Source of the DNA: Bacillus pumilus
GTDB taxonomy: Bacteria; Bacillota; Bacilli; Bacillales; Bacillaceae
Assembly (NCBI RefSeq): GCF_038738535.1
Contig: NZ_CP046128.1
Coordinates: 2,480,001 to 2,544,000 of the forward strand
Length of the DNA: 64,000 bases
Direction: 5' to 3'
The notes under the pieces are model-generated. The model saw only the letters and a list, made by a program, of their open reading frames with translations, was not told the origin of the DNA and did not search any database. The translations under genes were made by a program, and so were the position numbers. Positions 55,623-63,285 of the stretch are shown in pieces (positions within the stretch are counted from its first letter, which is position 1; the number at the start of each line of letters is the position of its first letter).

Positions 55623-56064
55623 GGTTGATATGGAACTTATTTTTCAATTTTCCATTTTGGAAGAAATATGAGTGCAAATTTCCTTTCTCATCGTATTCTG
55701 CAAGTTGAATATAGTAAGCTTTTATTTGGCTCAATGAAACTGAAATGAAGGAAACATTGTCTAACAGCTGATTATCTGACTTCTTCTTTTTAAGATAAAA
55801 GTAAACAACATCCGTTTCAGCAGCGTTCAGATGAACCGCTGCACTTTCTCCATTTAATAGATAACCTTTCTTTTGGGCTAATTCTTTTGCCTTTAAAAAT
55901 TGAGAGCTTTTTTTTGCCTTTTTTATGAGTTTTTCTTCTGTTTTAACATTTTGTATCTTTTTAAAAGGCTCCTCCTCCTTTATGGTAATAGCTTTTCCTA
56001 CAGGAAATTGTCCGAATAAAAGTGCTATAAACAATAGCACACAAAACATTTTTCTTAACTTCAT
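55606..56064 (-). CDS. Secreted precursor, N-terminal part of a bacteriocin-like protein
   Basis: A 152-aa secreted protein. The signal peptide is at residues 1-25 (KLRK, then a long hydrophobic core, then GKA). The mature part is Lys-rich, with a helical stretch (~37-60) and a beta-rich part ending HSYFFQNGKLKNKFHINQKGGF. AAAGGAGG lies at 7 nt from the ATG at 56064; the ATG at 56067 is at 4 nt. A -10 TATAAT lies at 56096-56101. A signal peptide, a propeptide-like domain and a Cys-rich hydrophobic tail in the -1 frame resemble halocin C8-like precursors. With the shift the product is 250 aa. Confidence 0.65.
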   Translation of the reverse strand: MKLRKMFCVLLFIALLFGQFPVGKAITIKEEEPFKKIQNVKTEEKLIKKAKKSSQFLKAKELAQKKGYLLNGESAAVHLNAAETDVVYFYLKKKKSDNQLLDNVSFISVSLSQIKAYYIQLAEYDEKGNLHSYFFQNGKLKNKFHINQKGGF

Positions 56065-56260
56065 CATATATCCTCCTTTAGCAAATTTCATAAAAATTAT
56101 AACCTCTAAAGGAAAATAATGTAATAAACATTTTTGCCAATAAAACCCACTAGTGGTAATGTATCATATATCCTATTTCTTATCATTTCCTATAGGCAAT
56201 TGAATGTGATCTTCCTCTTGCGATGATAGTGACACTGGCTGAGGAGCCTTTCCAATACAC

Positions 56261-56295
56261 AAAAAAAGCGCCGGACCTTACCTTCCAAGCGCTTC
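56261..56295 (-). terminator. Terminator of the lysE-like gene
   Basis: Minus-strand outer stem AAGCGC/GCGCTT with internal pairing and seven U, 23 bp after the lysE-like stop. The rest of 56065-56317 is AT-rich and contains the promoter region for the bacteriocin-like gene. Confidence 0.7.
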
Positions 56296-56317
56296 TTTGC
56301 TTTATCCTCTATGTATT

Positions 56318-56939
56318 TTATACAATCAATTGATACGCAATGTATAACGCGACAAGCCAGATCATGACCGCTGAAGCTTTATTGATACGGTTCATCCACT
56401 CGCCGTTTGTATCTAACTTCCCTAGCATCTTCCCTAAAAAAGCGTGCCCAATAAACCATAACCAGGACACGATGATACAGGCGAGTGTAAATGCCAGTTT
56501 TTCTGCCCCGCTATATTGAAGCGAATTTGTTCCAATCACACCAATTGTATCAAGAATGGCGTGGGGATTTAAAAGTGAAACTGAACAGGCAAAGAGAATT
56601 TGTTTTCTCGCAGGCATAAATTCCTGCTTCTCTTTAGCATCTGTTGATGAGCTTGTGTTCCACACGGACCATCCCATATAAACTAAAAAACAAAATCCAA
56701 TGATATAAAGACCGATTTGCAGTACAGGAATGGTGAACACCACAACAGAAACCCCAATGACAGCTAATGCAATTAATAGTGTGTCACAAAGAGCAGCAGT
56801 GATAACGACAGGTAAGGCCTGATATAGGATATAATCGCGGCTGAAGCGCTCCTTGCTGAAACACAAATACATTTTGTGCGCCCAATGGTAAAATGAGACC
56901 AAAGGCAAGCACAATTCCATGAATGATGGCAATGAACAT
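56318..56939 (-). pseudogene. LysE/ArgO family amino-acid exporter, frameshifted
   Basis: Two frames together encode a normal LysE-type exporter. From the ATG at 56939 (AAAGGAGA upstream) the frame reads MFIAIIHGIVLAFGLILPLG then AQNVFVFQQGALQPR, which is the classic LysE N-terminus, and then goes off frame to a stop at 56784. The remainder (from ALPVVITAALCDTLL, with LLNPHAILDTIGVIGT, to the C-terminus) is in the next frame and ends at 56318. One extra base or two missing bases at about 56818-56837 explains it. The rest, with about five TM segments, is intact. Recent mutation or sequencing error. Confidence 0.85.
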
Positions 56940-57022
56940 CTTCTAACATTCTCCTTTTCCAGCAATTCTTACACATTTTATCATAGAACATCATGACCGC
57001 TTCCAGCGGATTTGATTTTCCG

Positions 57023-57060
57023 TAAAAAAAAGCGCTGGATGCTTCCATCCAAACGCTTTT
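57023..57060 (-). terminator. Terminator of ytcI
   Basis: Minus-strand arms AAAGCGTTTGGATG/CATCCAGCGCTTT with a 4-nt loop and eight U. Confidence 0.88.
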
Positions 57061-57070
57061 CGTTTATTCA

Positions 57071-58651
57071 TCATGATCCTTTTCGTGCAAGCTCTCTTTC
57101 TCTCAGCTCGACACGGCGGATTTTCGCTGACGGTGTTTTTGGCAGTTCGTCAATGAATTCAATTTCTCTTGGGTATTTGTAAGGTGCTGTTGTGTTTTTC
57201 ACATGTGTCTGCAGCTCTTTGATCAGCTCATCACTTTGTGCTGATCCATCACGCAGGACGACATATGCCTTCACAATTGATCCTCTGATTTCATCTGGAC
57301 TAGCCACAACCGCACATTCTTTGACTGCTGGGTGTTTAATCAGTGCATCTTCTACTTCAAACGGCCCAATGGTATAGCCTGAGCTGACGATGATATCATC
57401 TCTGCGGCTTTCAAACCAGAAGTACCCATCTTCGTCTTTTTTCGCGCGGTCACCGGTAATAAAGTAATTTCCGCGGCGCTGCGCTTTTGTACGCTCTTCA
57501 TCTTTGTAGTATTCCTTAAATAGCGCCGGCGTTTCGAGATGGACCGCAATGTCACCAACTTCTCCAGGAGCGCATACGCTGCCGTCCTCATCAATGATCT
57601 CGACTTCGTTGCCAGGTGTTGGTTTTCCCATACTGCCTGGCTTGATGTCCATTCCTTTTAGCACCCCTACGAGCAGTGTGCTTTCTGTTTGGCCATAGCC
57701 ATCTCGTACTTCTATATCGAAATGCTTTTTGAATGTATCAATGACTTCACGGTTCAACGGCTCTCCCGCAGAAACGGCACTATGCAGCTTTGGCAGCTCG
57801 TACTGACTCAAGTCATCTACTTTCGCCATAAAACGATATTCTGTCGGGGTACAGCATAGGACATTGATTTCATTTTTTTGAAGCAGCTCTAAATACGTAT
57901 TTGGATTGAATTTCCCTCCGTATACAAAGCCTTCTGCTCCACTTCCTAACACTGATAAGAGAGGGCTCCACACCCATTTTTGCCAGCCTGGTCCTGCTGT
58001 CGCCCATACTTTATCTCCCTCATTAATAGAGAGCCATGCTTTGGCAGCTGTGCGTAAATGTGCATACGCCCATCCGTGTGTATGAACAACCCCTTTTGGA
58101 TGACCTGTCGTACCAGATGTATAGGATAAGAACGCCATGTCTGTACGTGTTGTTGGAGCCATTTGCAGCTCACTTGATTGTTGATCCTTTTGCGCTAGAA
58201 TATTTGTCCAGCCATAATCGTTTTCACCGATTGAGAATGTTTTAAATTCGTTTGGCTGATTGGTTCCGTCGAACGATTGAATGAATGAAGAGTAAACAAT
58301 CGCTCCCTTTGCTTCTGCATGTTCAATTCGGTAATCTAAATCTTTTGCACGCAGCATTTCTGAACAAGGAATGACGACCATTCCTGTTTTCAAAATTGCT
58401 AAATAAATGCTGTATGCCTCTAGCATGCGCGGCACCATCACAATGATTTTATCGCCTTTTTTAAAGCCTGCATTTAATAATACATGACCAATTTTATTTG
58501 CTTCTTCCACTAAAGCTGCATACGTCACATGCGCTTCGTGGCCATTTCCATCCTGCCAGTGCAGGGCCATTTTCTCCTTGTCATGACTGAACGCTTCAAT
58601 CTCACTGACTAAGTTATATTGTTCTGGTGCAATTAAGTCTTCTCTTTTCAT
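57071..58651 (-). CDS. ytcI: Acyl-CoA synthetase YtcI (acetyl/medium-chain type)
   Basis: A 526-aa ANL-superfamily adenylate-forming enzyme. The phosphate loop is FLSYTSGTTGHPKGVVHTH (residues ~173-191), then DGYGQTESTLLVG, the FITGDRAKKDEDGYFWFESRRDDII hinge, and the catalytic lysine region TPSAKIRRVELRERE. It resembles AcsA-type and medium-chain fatty acid-CoA ligases; chain-length preference cannot be read from sequence. Its position next to sspA and thiI matches B. subtilis ytcI. A 12-bp palindrome lies upstream. Confidence 0.9.
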   Translation of the reverse strand: MKREDLIAPEQYNLVSEIEAFSHDKEKMALHWQDGNGHEAHVTYAALVEEANKIGHVLLNAGFKKGDKIIVMVPRMLEAYSIYLAILKTGMVVIPCSEMLRAKDLDYRIEHAEAKGAIVYSSFIQSFDGTNQPNEFKTFSIGENDYGWTNILAQKDQQSSELQMAPTTRTDMAFLSYTSGTTGHPKGVVHTHGWAYAHLRTAAKAWLSINEGDKVWATAGPGWQKWVWSPLLSVLGSGAEGFVYGGKFNPNTYLELLQKNEINVLCCTPTEYRFMAKVDDLSQYELPKLHSAVSAGEPLNREVIDTFKKHFDIEVRDGYGQTESTLLVGVLKGMDIKPGSMGKPTPGNEVEIIDEDGSVCAPGEVGDIAVHLETPALFKEYYKDEERTKAQRRGNYFITGDRAKKDEDGYFWFESRRDDIIVSSGYTIGPFEVEDALIKHPAVKECAVVASPDEIRGSIVKAYVVLRDGSAQSDELIKELQTHVKNTTAPYKYPREIEFIDELPKTPSAKIRRVELRERELARKGS

Positions 58652-58684
58652 GGTACAGCTCCTTTTAGCCTCTTTCTATGAAAC

Positions 58685-58696
58685 GAAACATGTTTC
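58685..58696. promoter_or_regulatory. Palindrome upstream of ytcI
   Basis: GAAACATGTTTC is a perfect 12-bp palindrome, with an extra ATGAAAC half-unit beside it, about 35 bp upstream of the ytcI start. It lies just past a possible extended -10 (TGTTAGAAT). It could be a repressor site; the regulator is not identifiable. Confidence 0.35.
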
Positions 58697-58817
58697 AATT
58701 TACCTATTCTAACACTCATAACTGAAAAATGCTTGAATTAGGACCTACTCCTAGTATTATGCCATAATTTTTTTCATTCGTCTTCTTTTTTAGAAATATT
58801 CAAACTATTTTTATGTA

Positions 58818-58849
58818 CAAAAAGAAAAGAGCGGGAATGATCCCGCTCC
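58818..58849 (-). terminator. Terminator of sspA
   Basis: Perfect minus-strand arms GAGCGGG/CCCGCTC with a 6-nt loop, then UUUUCUUUUU. Confidence 0.88.
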
Positions 58850-58876
58850 TAAGCCATAACTTTTTAATTGTGTGTC

Positions 58877-59089
58877 TTAGAAAGATCCGCCACCCATATG
58901 TTGTTGAGCGTAAGATACAAGACGCTTAGTGATTTCTCCACCAACTGATCCGTTAGCGCGAGATGTTGTTTCTGCACCAAGGTTTACACCGAATTCAGAA
59001 GCGATTTCGTACTTCATTTGGTCGATTGCTTGTGCAGCGCCTGGTACTAGTAATTGGTTAGAACTGCTTTGTCTGTTTTGTTGAGCCAT
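58877..59089 (-). CDS. sspA: Alpha/beta-type small acid-soluble spore protein
   Basis: A 70-aa SASP that coats forespore DNA and protects it from UV and heat. Conserved segments are [23 protein letters not shown], with the GPR protease site at EIASEFGV, and [32 protein letters not shown] gives a strong ribosome site. A sigma-G promoter with both elements at consensus lies upstream, so expression is in the forespore. Position beside thiI matches B. subtilis sspA. Confidence 0.96.
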   Translation of the reverse strand: MAQQNRQSSSNQLLVPGAAQAIDQMKYEIASEFGVNLGAETTSRANGSVGGEITKRLVSYAQQHMGGGSF

Positions 59090-59112
59090 GTGTTCTCACC
59101 TCCTTGTGAATA

Positions 59113-59142
59113 TAGAATGTGTAGAAACACATGACTTCATGC
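59113..59142 (-). promoter_or_regulatory. Sigma-G promoter of sspA
   Basis: Minus strand GCATG (59138-59142), 18 bp, CATTCTA (59113-59119). It fits the forespore sigma-G consensus gHATR-N18-CATWHTA at every position. Confidence 0.75.
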
Positions 59143-59178
59143 GGTTGATTTTATGGTAATTATTATGAAATTTTTGTT

Positions 59179-60384
59179 TTAGAATAAATCAGCGAATTCG
59201 TCTGCCGCTTTCTTCTCATTTGTGACGATGATCGTTTCCATTTGATCCACTGCCTCGTCGAGCATCGGCTCGAAATCAGCAAAGCTTTCGTAGCGTTCTA
59301 CTTTCTCAAGCTTTGGTTTTGTTTTAGGAGATGGCGGCGTAAAGATCGTGCAGCAATCCTCGAAAGGCTGAATACTTGTCTCGTAAGTGCCAATTCGTCT
59401 CGCTTCATCAATAATGTCATTTTTATCAACAGCAATGAGCGGTCGAATGATTGGTGTATTGGTCACATGGTTAATCGCATACATGCTTTCCAGTGTCTGA
59501 CTTGCGACTTGTCCAAGGCTTTCACCCGTAATAATCGCAAGAGCATCACGCTTCGCTCTTATTTTATCAGCTATTTTCAGCATCATTCTTCTTGTTGATG
59601 TCATCGTATAGTTTTCAGGTACTTGTTTGTGAATCAGCTCTTGAATTTTTGTAAAAGGAACGATGTGAAGCTTCACTTCGCCTCCGTATGCTGCTAAGCA
59701 TTCTGTAAGATCAATGACCTTTTGCTTGGCACGTTCACTTGTATATGGGGGACTAAAGAAATGTACAGCCTCAATTTGAATCCCGCGTTTCATCGCTTGA
59801 TAGCCGGCAACTGGGCTGTCAAAGCCGCCTGAAAGCATGAGCATCGCTCTTCCGCTTGAACCAACCGGCAGGCCGCCTGCACCCTTGACATCTTTAAATG
59901 TAATATACGTCGCATGTTCTCTTATTTCAATGCGCAAATGTACATCCGGCTGTTTGACATTGACCGTTAAGTTTTCCGTATTCTTCAGCACATGCCCGCC
60001 AATTTCGCGGTTCATTTCATTTGAATCAAGTTCAAACTGTTTATAAGAGCGTTTCGTTGAGACCTTAAATGTATTTCCTTGTTCATATACTTCCTGTACC
60101 GCTGTGAGTGACGCTTCTTTGATGGCATCGAGATTTGTCTCACATTTCACCGCAAGACTAAAGCTTTGAATGCCAAATACACCTTTAAGCTGTTCTGAAA
60201 TCGGTTCAGGGTCTTCTCCGTTCAGCATGATCGTGATGCGGTCTCTGTCAGATGCGTACTTTAATGCATCAAAATCTTTTAATACAAATCGGATATGCTG
60301 TCTTAGTTTTTCAATAAATTTCTTTCTATTCTTCCCTTTTGTTGAGATCTCACCAAAACGGACTAAAATATGATCATATTTCAT
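59179..60384 (-). CDS. thiI: tRNA 4-thiouridine synthase ThiI
   Basis: A 401-aa enzyme that adenylates U8 of tRNA and inserts sulfur received from a cysteine desulfurase. An N-terminal ferredoxin-like region and THUMP domain (~60-165) precede the PP-loop LMLSGGFDSPVAGYQ. Further conserved ITGESLGQVASQTLESM follows. No C-terminal rhodanese domain is present, as in other Bacillus ThiI proteins. It lies 4 bp after nifZ, which supplies the sulfur, so the two make one pathway operon. Confidence 0.95.
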   Translation of the reverse strand: MKYDHILVRFGEISTKGKNRKKFIEKLRQHIRFVLKDFDALKYASDRDRITIMLNGEDPEPISEQLKGVFGIQSFSLAVKCETNLDAIKEASLTAVQEVYEQGNTFKVSTKRSYKQFELDSNEMNREIGGHVLKNTENLTVNVKQPDVHLRIEIREHATYITFKDVKGAGGLPVGSSGRAMLMLSGGFDSPVAGYQAMKRGIQIEAVHFFSPPYTSERAKQKVIDLTECLAAYGGEVKLHIVPFTKIQELIHKQVPENYTMTSTRRMMLKIADKIRAKRDALAIITGESLGQVASQTLESMYAINHVTNTPIIRPLIAVDKNDIIDEARRIGTYETSIQPFEDCCTIFTPPSPKTKPKLEKVERYESFADFEPMLDEAVDQMETIIVTNEKKAADEFADLF

Positions 60385-60388
60385 GTTG

Positions 60389-61531
60389 TTATCTCATTCC
60401 TTTTAATTTTTTCACACTTTGTGCGATCGTTGTGATGATATGCGGCGCTAGCTCTGGTCCTTGGCCATATGTCAAACTGATTCTCATACTGCTTTTGGCC
60501 GCTTCTTCCGGTTTCCCCATCGCTAGCAGAACACGGCTTGGCTCTTTTTTCTTGGCTGAGCAGGCAGAGGTTGTCGAGACATACATGCCTTCTTTTTCAA
60601 GCATATGGAGAAGAACCTCGATTTGAATACCTGGCACTGAAAAATTCACAATGTGCGGCGCACTTTGTGTCAGCGGTGTGTTGATGACAATACCTTCTAT
60701 TTCTCCAAGCTGTTTTTGCAGCTGCGTTTTTAAATTCAGCATTTCATCATGGTGCTTTTCAAGCTGTTCAAATGATTGTTTCATGGCTTTTGCTAAGCTG
60801 ACAGCACCAGCAGGGTTTTCAGTACCTGACCGTAGTCCTAATTCCTGCTCTCCTCCTGTGATGAAAGGGGCAAGCACAACATCTTTTTTTAAAAAGAGCG
60901 CTCCTGTCCCTTTTAAGCCATGAATTTTGTGGCCAGATATCGTCAAAAGATCCACATCCAGCTGTTTATTAAGTGCTACTCTGCACATTCCCTGGACCCC
61001 GTCGACATGAAAAAGGGCATTTTCGGCATGCTCACGAATGATGCCAGCAGCTTCTTCAATCGGCTGGATGGCACCCGTTTCGTTATTGACATGCATCATG
61101 CTGACCAGTACCGTATCAGGGCGTAGCACTTCTTTTAAATGATTCATATCAGCATGGCCATGCTCATTTACTTGAATATAGGAGATATCAAAACCAAATA
61201 AAGCCTTCAGCTGTTCAAACGATTCGATGACAGAGGGGTGTTCAATTGCTGTTGCCACAATATGTTTCCCCCGGTTCATTTTGGCTAGAGCTGCTCCTTT
61301 AATGGCAATGTTATTTGCTTCTGTTGCGCCAGAAGTGAAAATAATCTCATATTGTTTCAATCCTGTATAGTGAAGCATTTGTTTTCTCGTTTCACTTAGC
61401 AGCCGGCTGGCATCAATTCCGAGCTGATGAAGCGAAGACGGATTACCAAAAAAACGCTCACTCACTTGCTGATATACTTGTAAAACCTCTGGATAAGGCT
61501 TGGTTGTTGCACTATTATCAAGATAGATCAT
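60389..61531 (-). CDS. nifZ: Cysteine desulfurase (ThiI partner)
   Basis: A 380-aa PLP-dependent cysteine desulfurase. It begins MIYLDNSATTKPYPEV. The PLP lysine lies in TISGHKIHGLKGTG. The catalytic cysteine lies in the short loop STTSACSAKKKEPSRVL, as in the Bacillus NifZ/class II-like loop that hands sulfur directly to ThiI. The ATG at 61531 has AAGGAG at 7 nt; the in-frame ATG at 61570 has none. It is upstream of thiI and diverges from braB. Confidence 0.93.
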   Translation of the reverse strand: MIYLDNSATTKPYPEVLQVYQQVSERFFGNPSSLHQLGIDASRLLSETRKQMLHYTGLKQYEIIFTSGATEANNIAIKGAALAKMNRGKHIVATAIEHPSVIESFEQLKALFGFDISYIQVNEHGHADMNHLKEVLRPDTVLVSMMHVNNETGAIQPIEEAAGIIREHAENALFHVDGVQGMCRVALNKQLDVDLLTISGHKIHGLKGTGALFLKKDVVLAPFITGGEQELGLRSGTENPAGAVSLAKAMKQSFEQLEKHHDEMLNLKTQLQKQLGEIEGIVINTPLTQSAPHIVNFSVPGIQIEVLLHMLEKEGMYVSTTSACSAKKKEPSRVLLAMGKPEEAAKSSMRISLTYGQGPELAPHIITTIAQSVKKLKGMR

Positions 61532-61601
61532 ATTGTAACTCCTTACAAAAAGCTTAAAAAATAAATGCATTTATATGTTACCATAATGAAGTCAGACAGA
61601 G

Positions 61602-61693
61602 AATTTTCTGAAAATGGCAGTTGACAACTTTTCATTTTCACTATATCATCCATAGTGCAATTGTCACACGACCATCCGAATTGTCAGAATATT
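61602..61693 (+). promoter_or_regulatory. braB promoter flanked by two CodY motifs
   Basis: A strong promoter: TTGACA (61621-61626), 17 bp, TATCAT (61644-61649). The CodY motif AATTTTCTGAAAATG (61602-61616) matches 14 of 15 positions of AATTTTCWGAAAATT. A second motif (61679-61693, AATTGTCAGAATATT) matches 13 of 15. They bracket the promoter, consistent with repression when branched-chain amino acids and GTP are high. Confidence 0.75.
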
Positions 61694-61731
61694 TTAATTT
61701 GACACACTACACTGATTAAGGAGGAACTATT

Positions 61732-63075
61732 TTGAAAAATAGTTTAAGTATAAAAGAGACGCTAGCCATTGGTCTAATGCTTTTTGCATTATTCTTTGGC
61801 GCAGGAAATATGATTTTCCCACCTGTTCTTGGACAATATGCGGGTGAGAATGTATGGCTTGCCATCGGTGGATTTTTACTCACAGGAGTAGGTCTTCCAC
61901 TTCTAGGGGTGATTGCAGTCGCCCTTACAGGTACCGGTGCAAAAGGCCTTGCGGATAAAGCGCACCCAAAATTCGGGACCATCTTCACCGTTATTCTGTA
62001 TTTATCCATCGGACCATTTTTCGCTATTCCGCGAACTGGTACGGTTTCATACGAGATAGGATTAGCTCCATTTCTGTCAGGGGCACAGTCCACTTCATGG
62101 GTACCACTATTCATCTTTACCGTTATGTTTTTCACTATTTCATACCTGCTTGCTTTAAATCCTTCAAAGCTGGTTGATCGAATTGGTAAAATTTTGACAC
62201 CGATCTTATTAACTGTTATTGCCATTATTGTCATTAAAGCCATTGCTACGCCAATGGGAATGATCGGTGCTCCTGATGCAACATATGAAGCAAACCCGCT
62301 CTTCACTGGATTTTTAGAAGGCTATAAAACAATGGATGCTCTTGCTTCTATCGTATTTGGGATCGTCGTGGTGACAGCTGTTAAGGAAAGAGGCATCACG
62401 GAGCGTAAATCTCTTGCAGCGGCTTGTATTAAAGCAGGACTCGTGGCAGCTGTTGGGCTGGCATTGGTGTACATTTCACTTGCTTATGTGGGTGCTTCAA
62501 GTCCCGATGCGACGGGAATGGTTGGAGCAAATGACGGCGGCAAACTGCTTTCACTTTCTGCCAACTTTTTATTCGGTTCTGCTGGAAACATTGTACTTGG
62601 CGCAGCCATTTTATTCGCTTGTTTAACGACTAGTGTTGGACTTATTTCATCCTGTGGGGAATATTTTTCAAAGCTCTTCCCTAGCCTTTCTTATCGCACA
62701 GTCGTTCTAATTGTTTCTTTATTTAGTACACTGGTTGCAAACCTTGGTTTGGCACAAATTATCTCTCTATCTGTTCCAGTTCTTGTGACAATCTATCCAC
62801 TGGCAATTGTTATTATTTTATTGTCATTCCTTGATCGCTGGATTAACGGTAGACGAGTCATTTATATCGTATCCCTCATCTTTACTGGTTTCTTTGCCAT
62901 CATTGATGGATTATTAGCTGCCAAAATGAATCTCGGTGACTTGCCTGACATCTTGGGTTCAATCGTACCGTTTTACAATTTAGGCATTGGCTGGATCGTA
63001 CCAGCCATTATCGGTGCTGTGGTTGGTTTACTTATTTCGATGTTTACCAGCCCGCCCAAACAGCTCGCCTCATAG
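61732..63075 (+). CDS. braB: Branched-chain amino acid transporter BraB
   Basis: A 447-aa BrnQ/LIV-II family symporter (usually sodium-coupled) importing Leu, Ile and Val. About twelve hydrophobic segments. The N-terminal signature is LFALFFGAGNMIFPPVLGQ, with GGFLLTGVGLPLLG, IPRTGTVSYE and EGYKTMDALASIVFG typical of the family. TTG start with AAGGAGG at about 8 nt. CodY motifs bracket its promoter. A close paralogue starts 210 bp downstream. Confidence 0.94.
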   Translation: MKNSLSIKETLAIGLMLFALFFGAGNMIFPPVLGQYAGENVWLAIGGFLLTGVGLPLLGVIAVALTGTGAKGLADKAHPKFGTIFTVILYLSIGPFFAIPRTGTVSYEIGLAPFLSGAQSTSWVPLFIFTVMFFTISYLLALNPSKLVDRIGKILTPILLTVIAIIVIKAIATPMGMIGAPDATYEANPLFTGFLEGYKTMDALASIVFGIVVVTAVKERGITERKSLAAACIKAGLVAAVGLALVYISLAYVGASSPDATGMVGANDGGKLLSLSANFLFGSAGNIVLGAAILFACLTTSVGLISSCGEYFSKLFPSLSYRTVVLIVSLFSTLVANLGLAQIISLSVPVLVTIYPLAIVIILLSFLDRWINGRRVIYIVSLIFTGFFAIIDGLLAAKMNLGDLPDILGSIVPFYNLGIGWIVPAIIGAVVGLLISMFTSPPKQLAS

Positions 63076-63084
63076 TCATAAACC

Positions 63085-63121
63085 GAAACATCCCCTTCTT
63101 CATTGGAAGGGGATGTTTTTT
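63085..63121 (+). terminator. Terminator of braB
   Basis: Perfect arms AAACATCCCCTTC/GAAGGGGATGTTT with a 7-nt loop and a run of T. It separates the two tandem transporters transcriptionally. Confidence 0.9.
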
Positions 63122-63177
63122 ATTGTTCTCCATATACTAAAATAGAAAAATTCATGACTTTTGTACGAAAACACATG

Positions 63178-63205
63178 TTGACATCAGGCGTACATCCTTT
63201 ATAAT
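63178..63205 (+). promoter_or_regulatory. Promoter of the second BrnQ paralogue
   Basis: Both hexamers match sigma-A consensus: TTGACA (63178-63183), 16 bp, TATAAT (63200-63205). No CodY motif of comparable quality is seen around it. An ~75-nt leader follows. Confidence 0.75.
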
Positions 63206-63285
63206 TAGTGAATGTTAATGATGAACGGTTACTTAGCAACTAATTAACAGAATATTTCAACATAACAATGGAGGCTTTAAATGCA

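Noticed and set aside
56773-57048. Minus-strand 91-codon frame at the start of the lysE-like gene
   Set aside because: It is a third frame over the LysE N-terminus and ytcI terminator; the real N-terminus is the frame starting at 56939.
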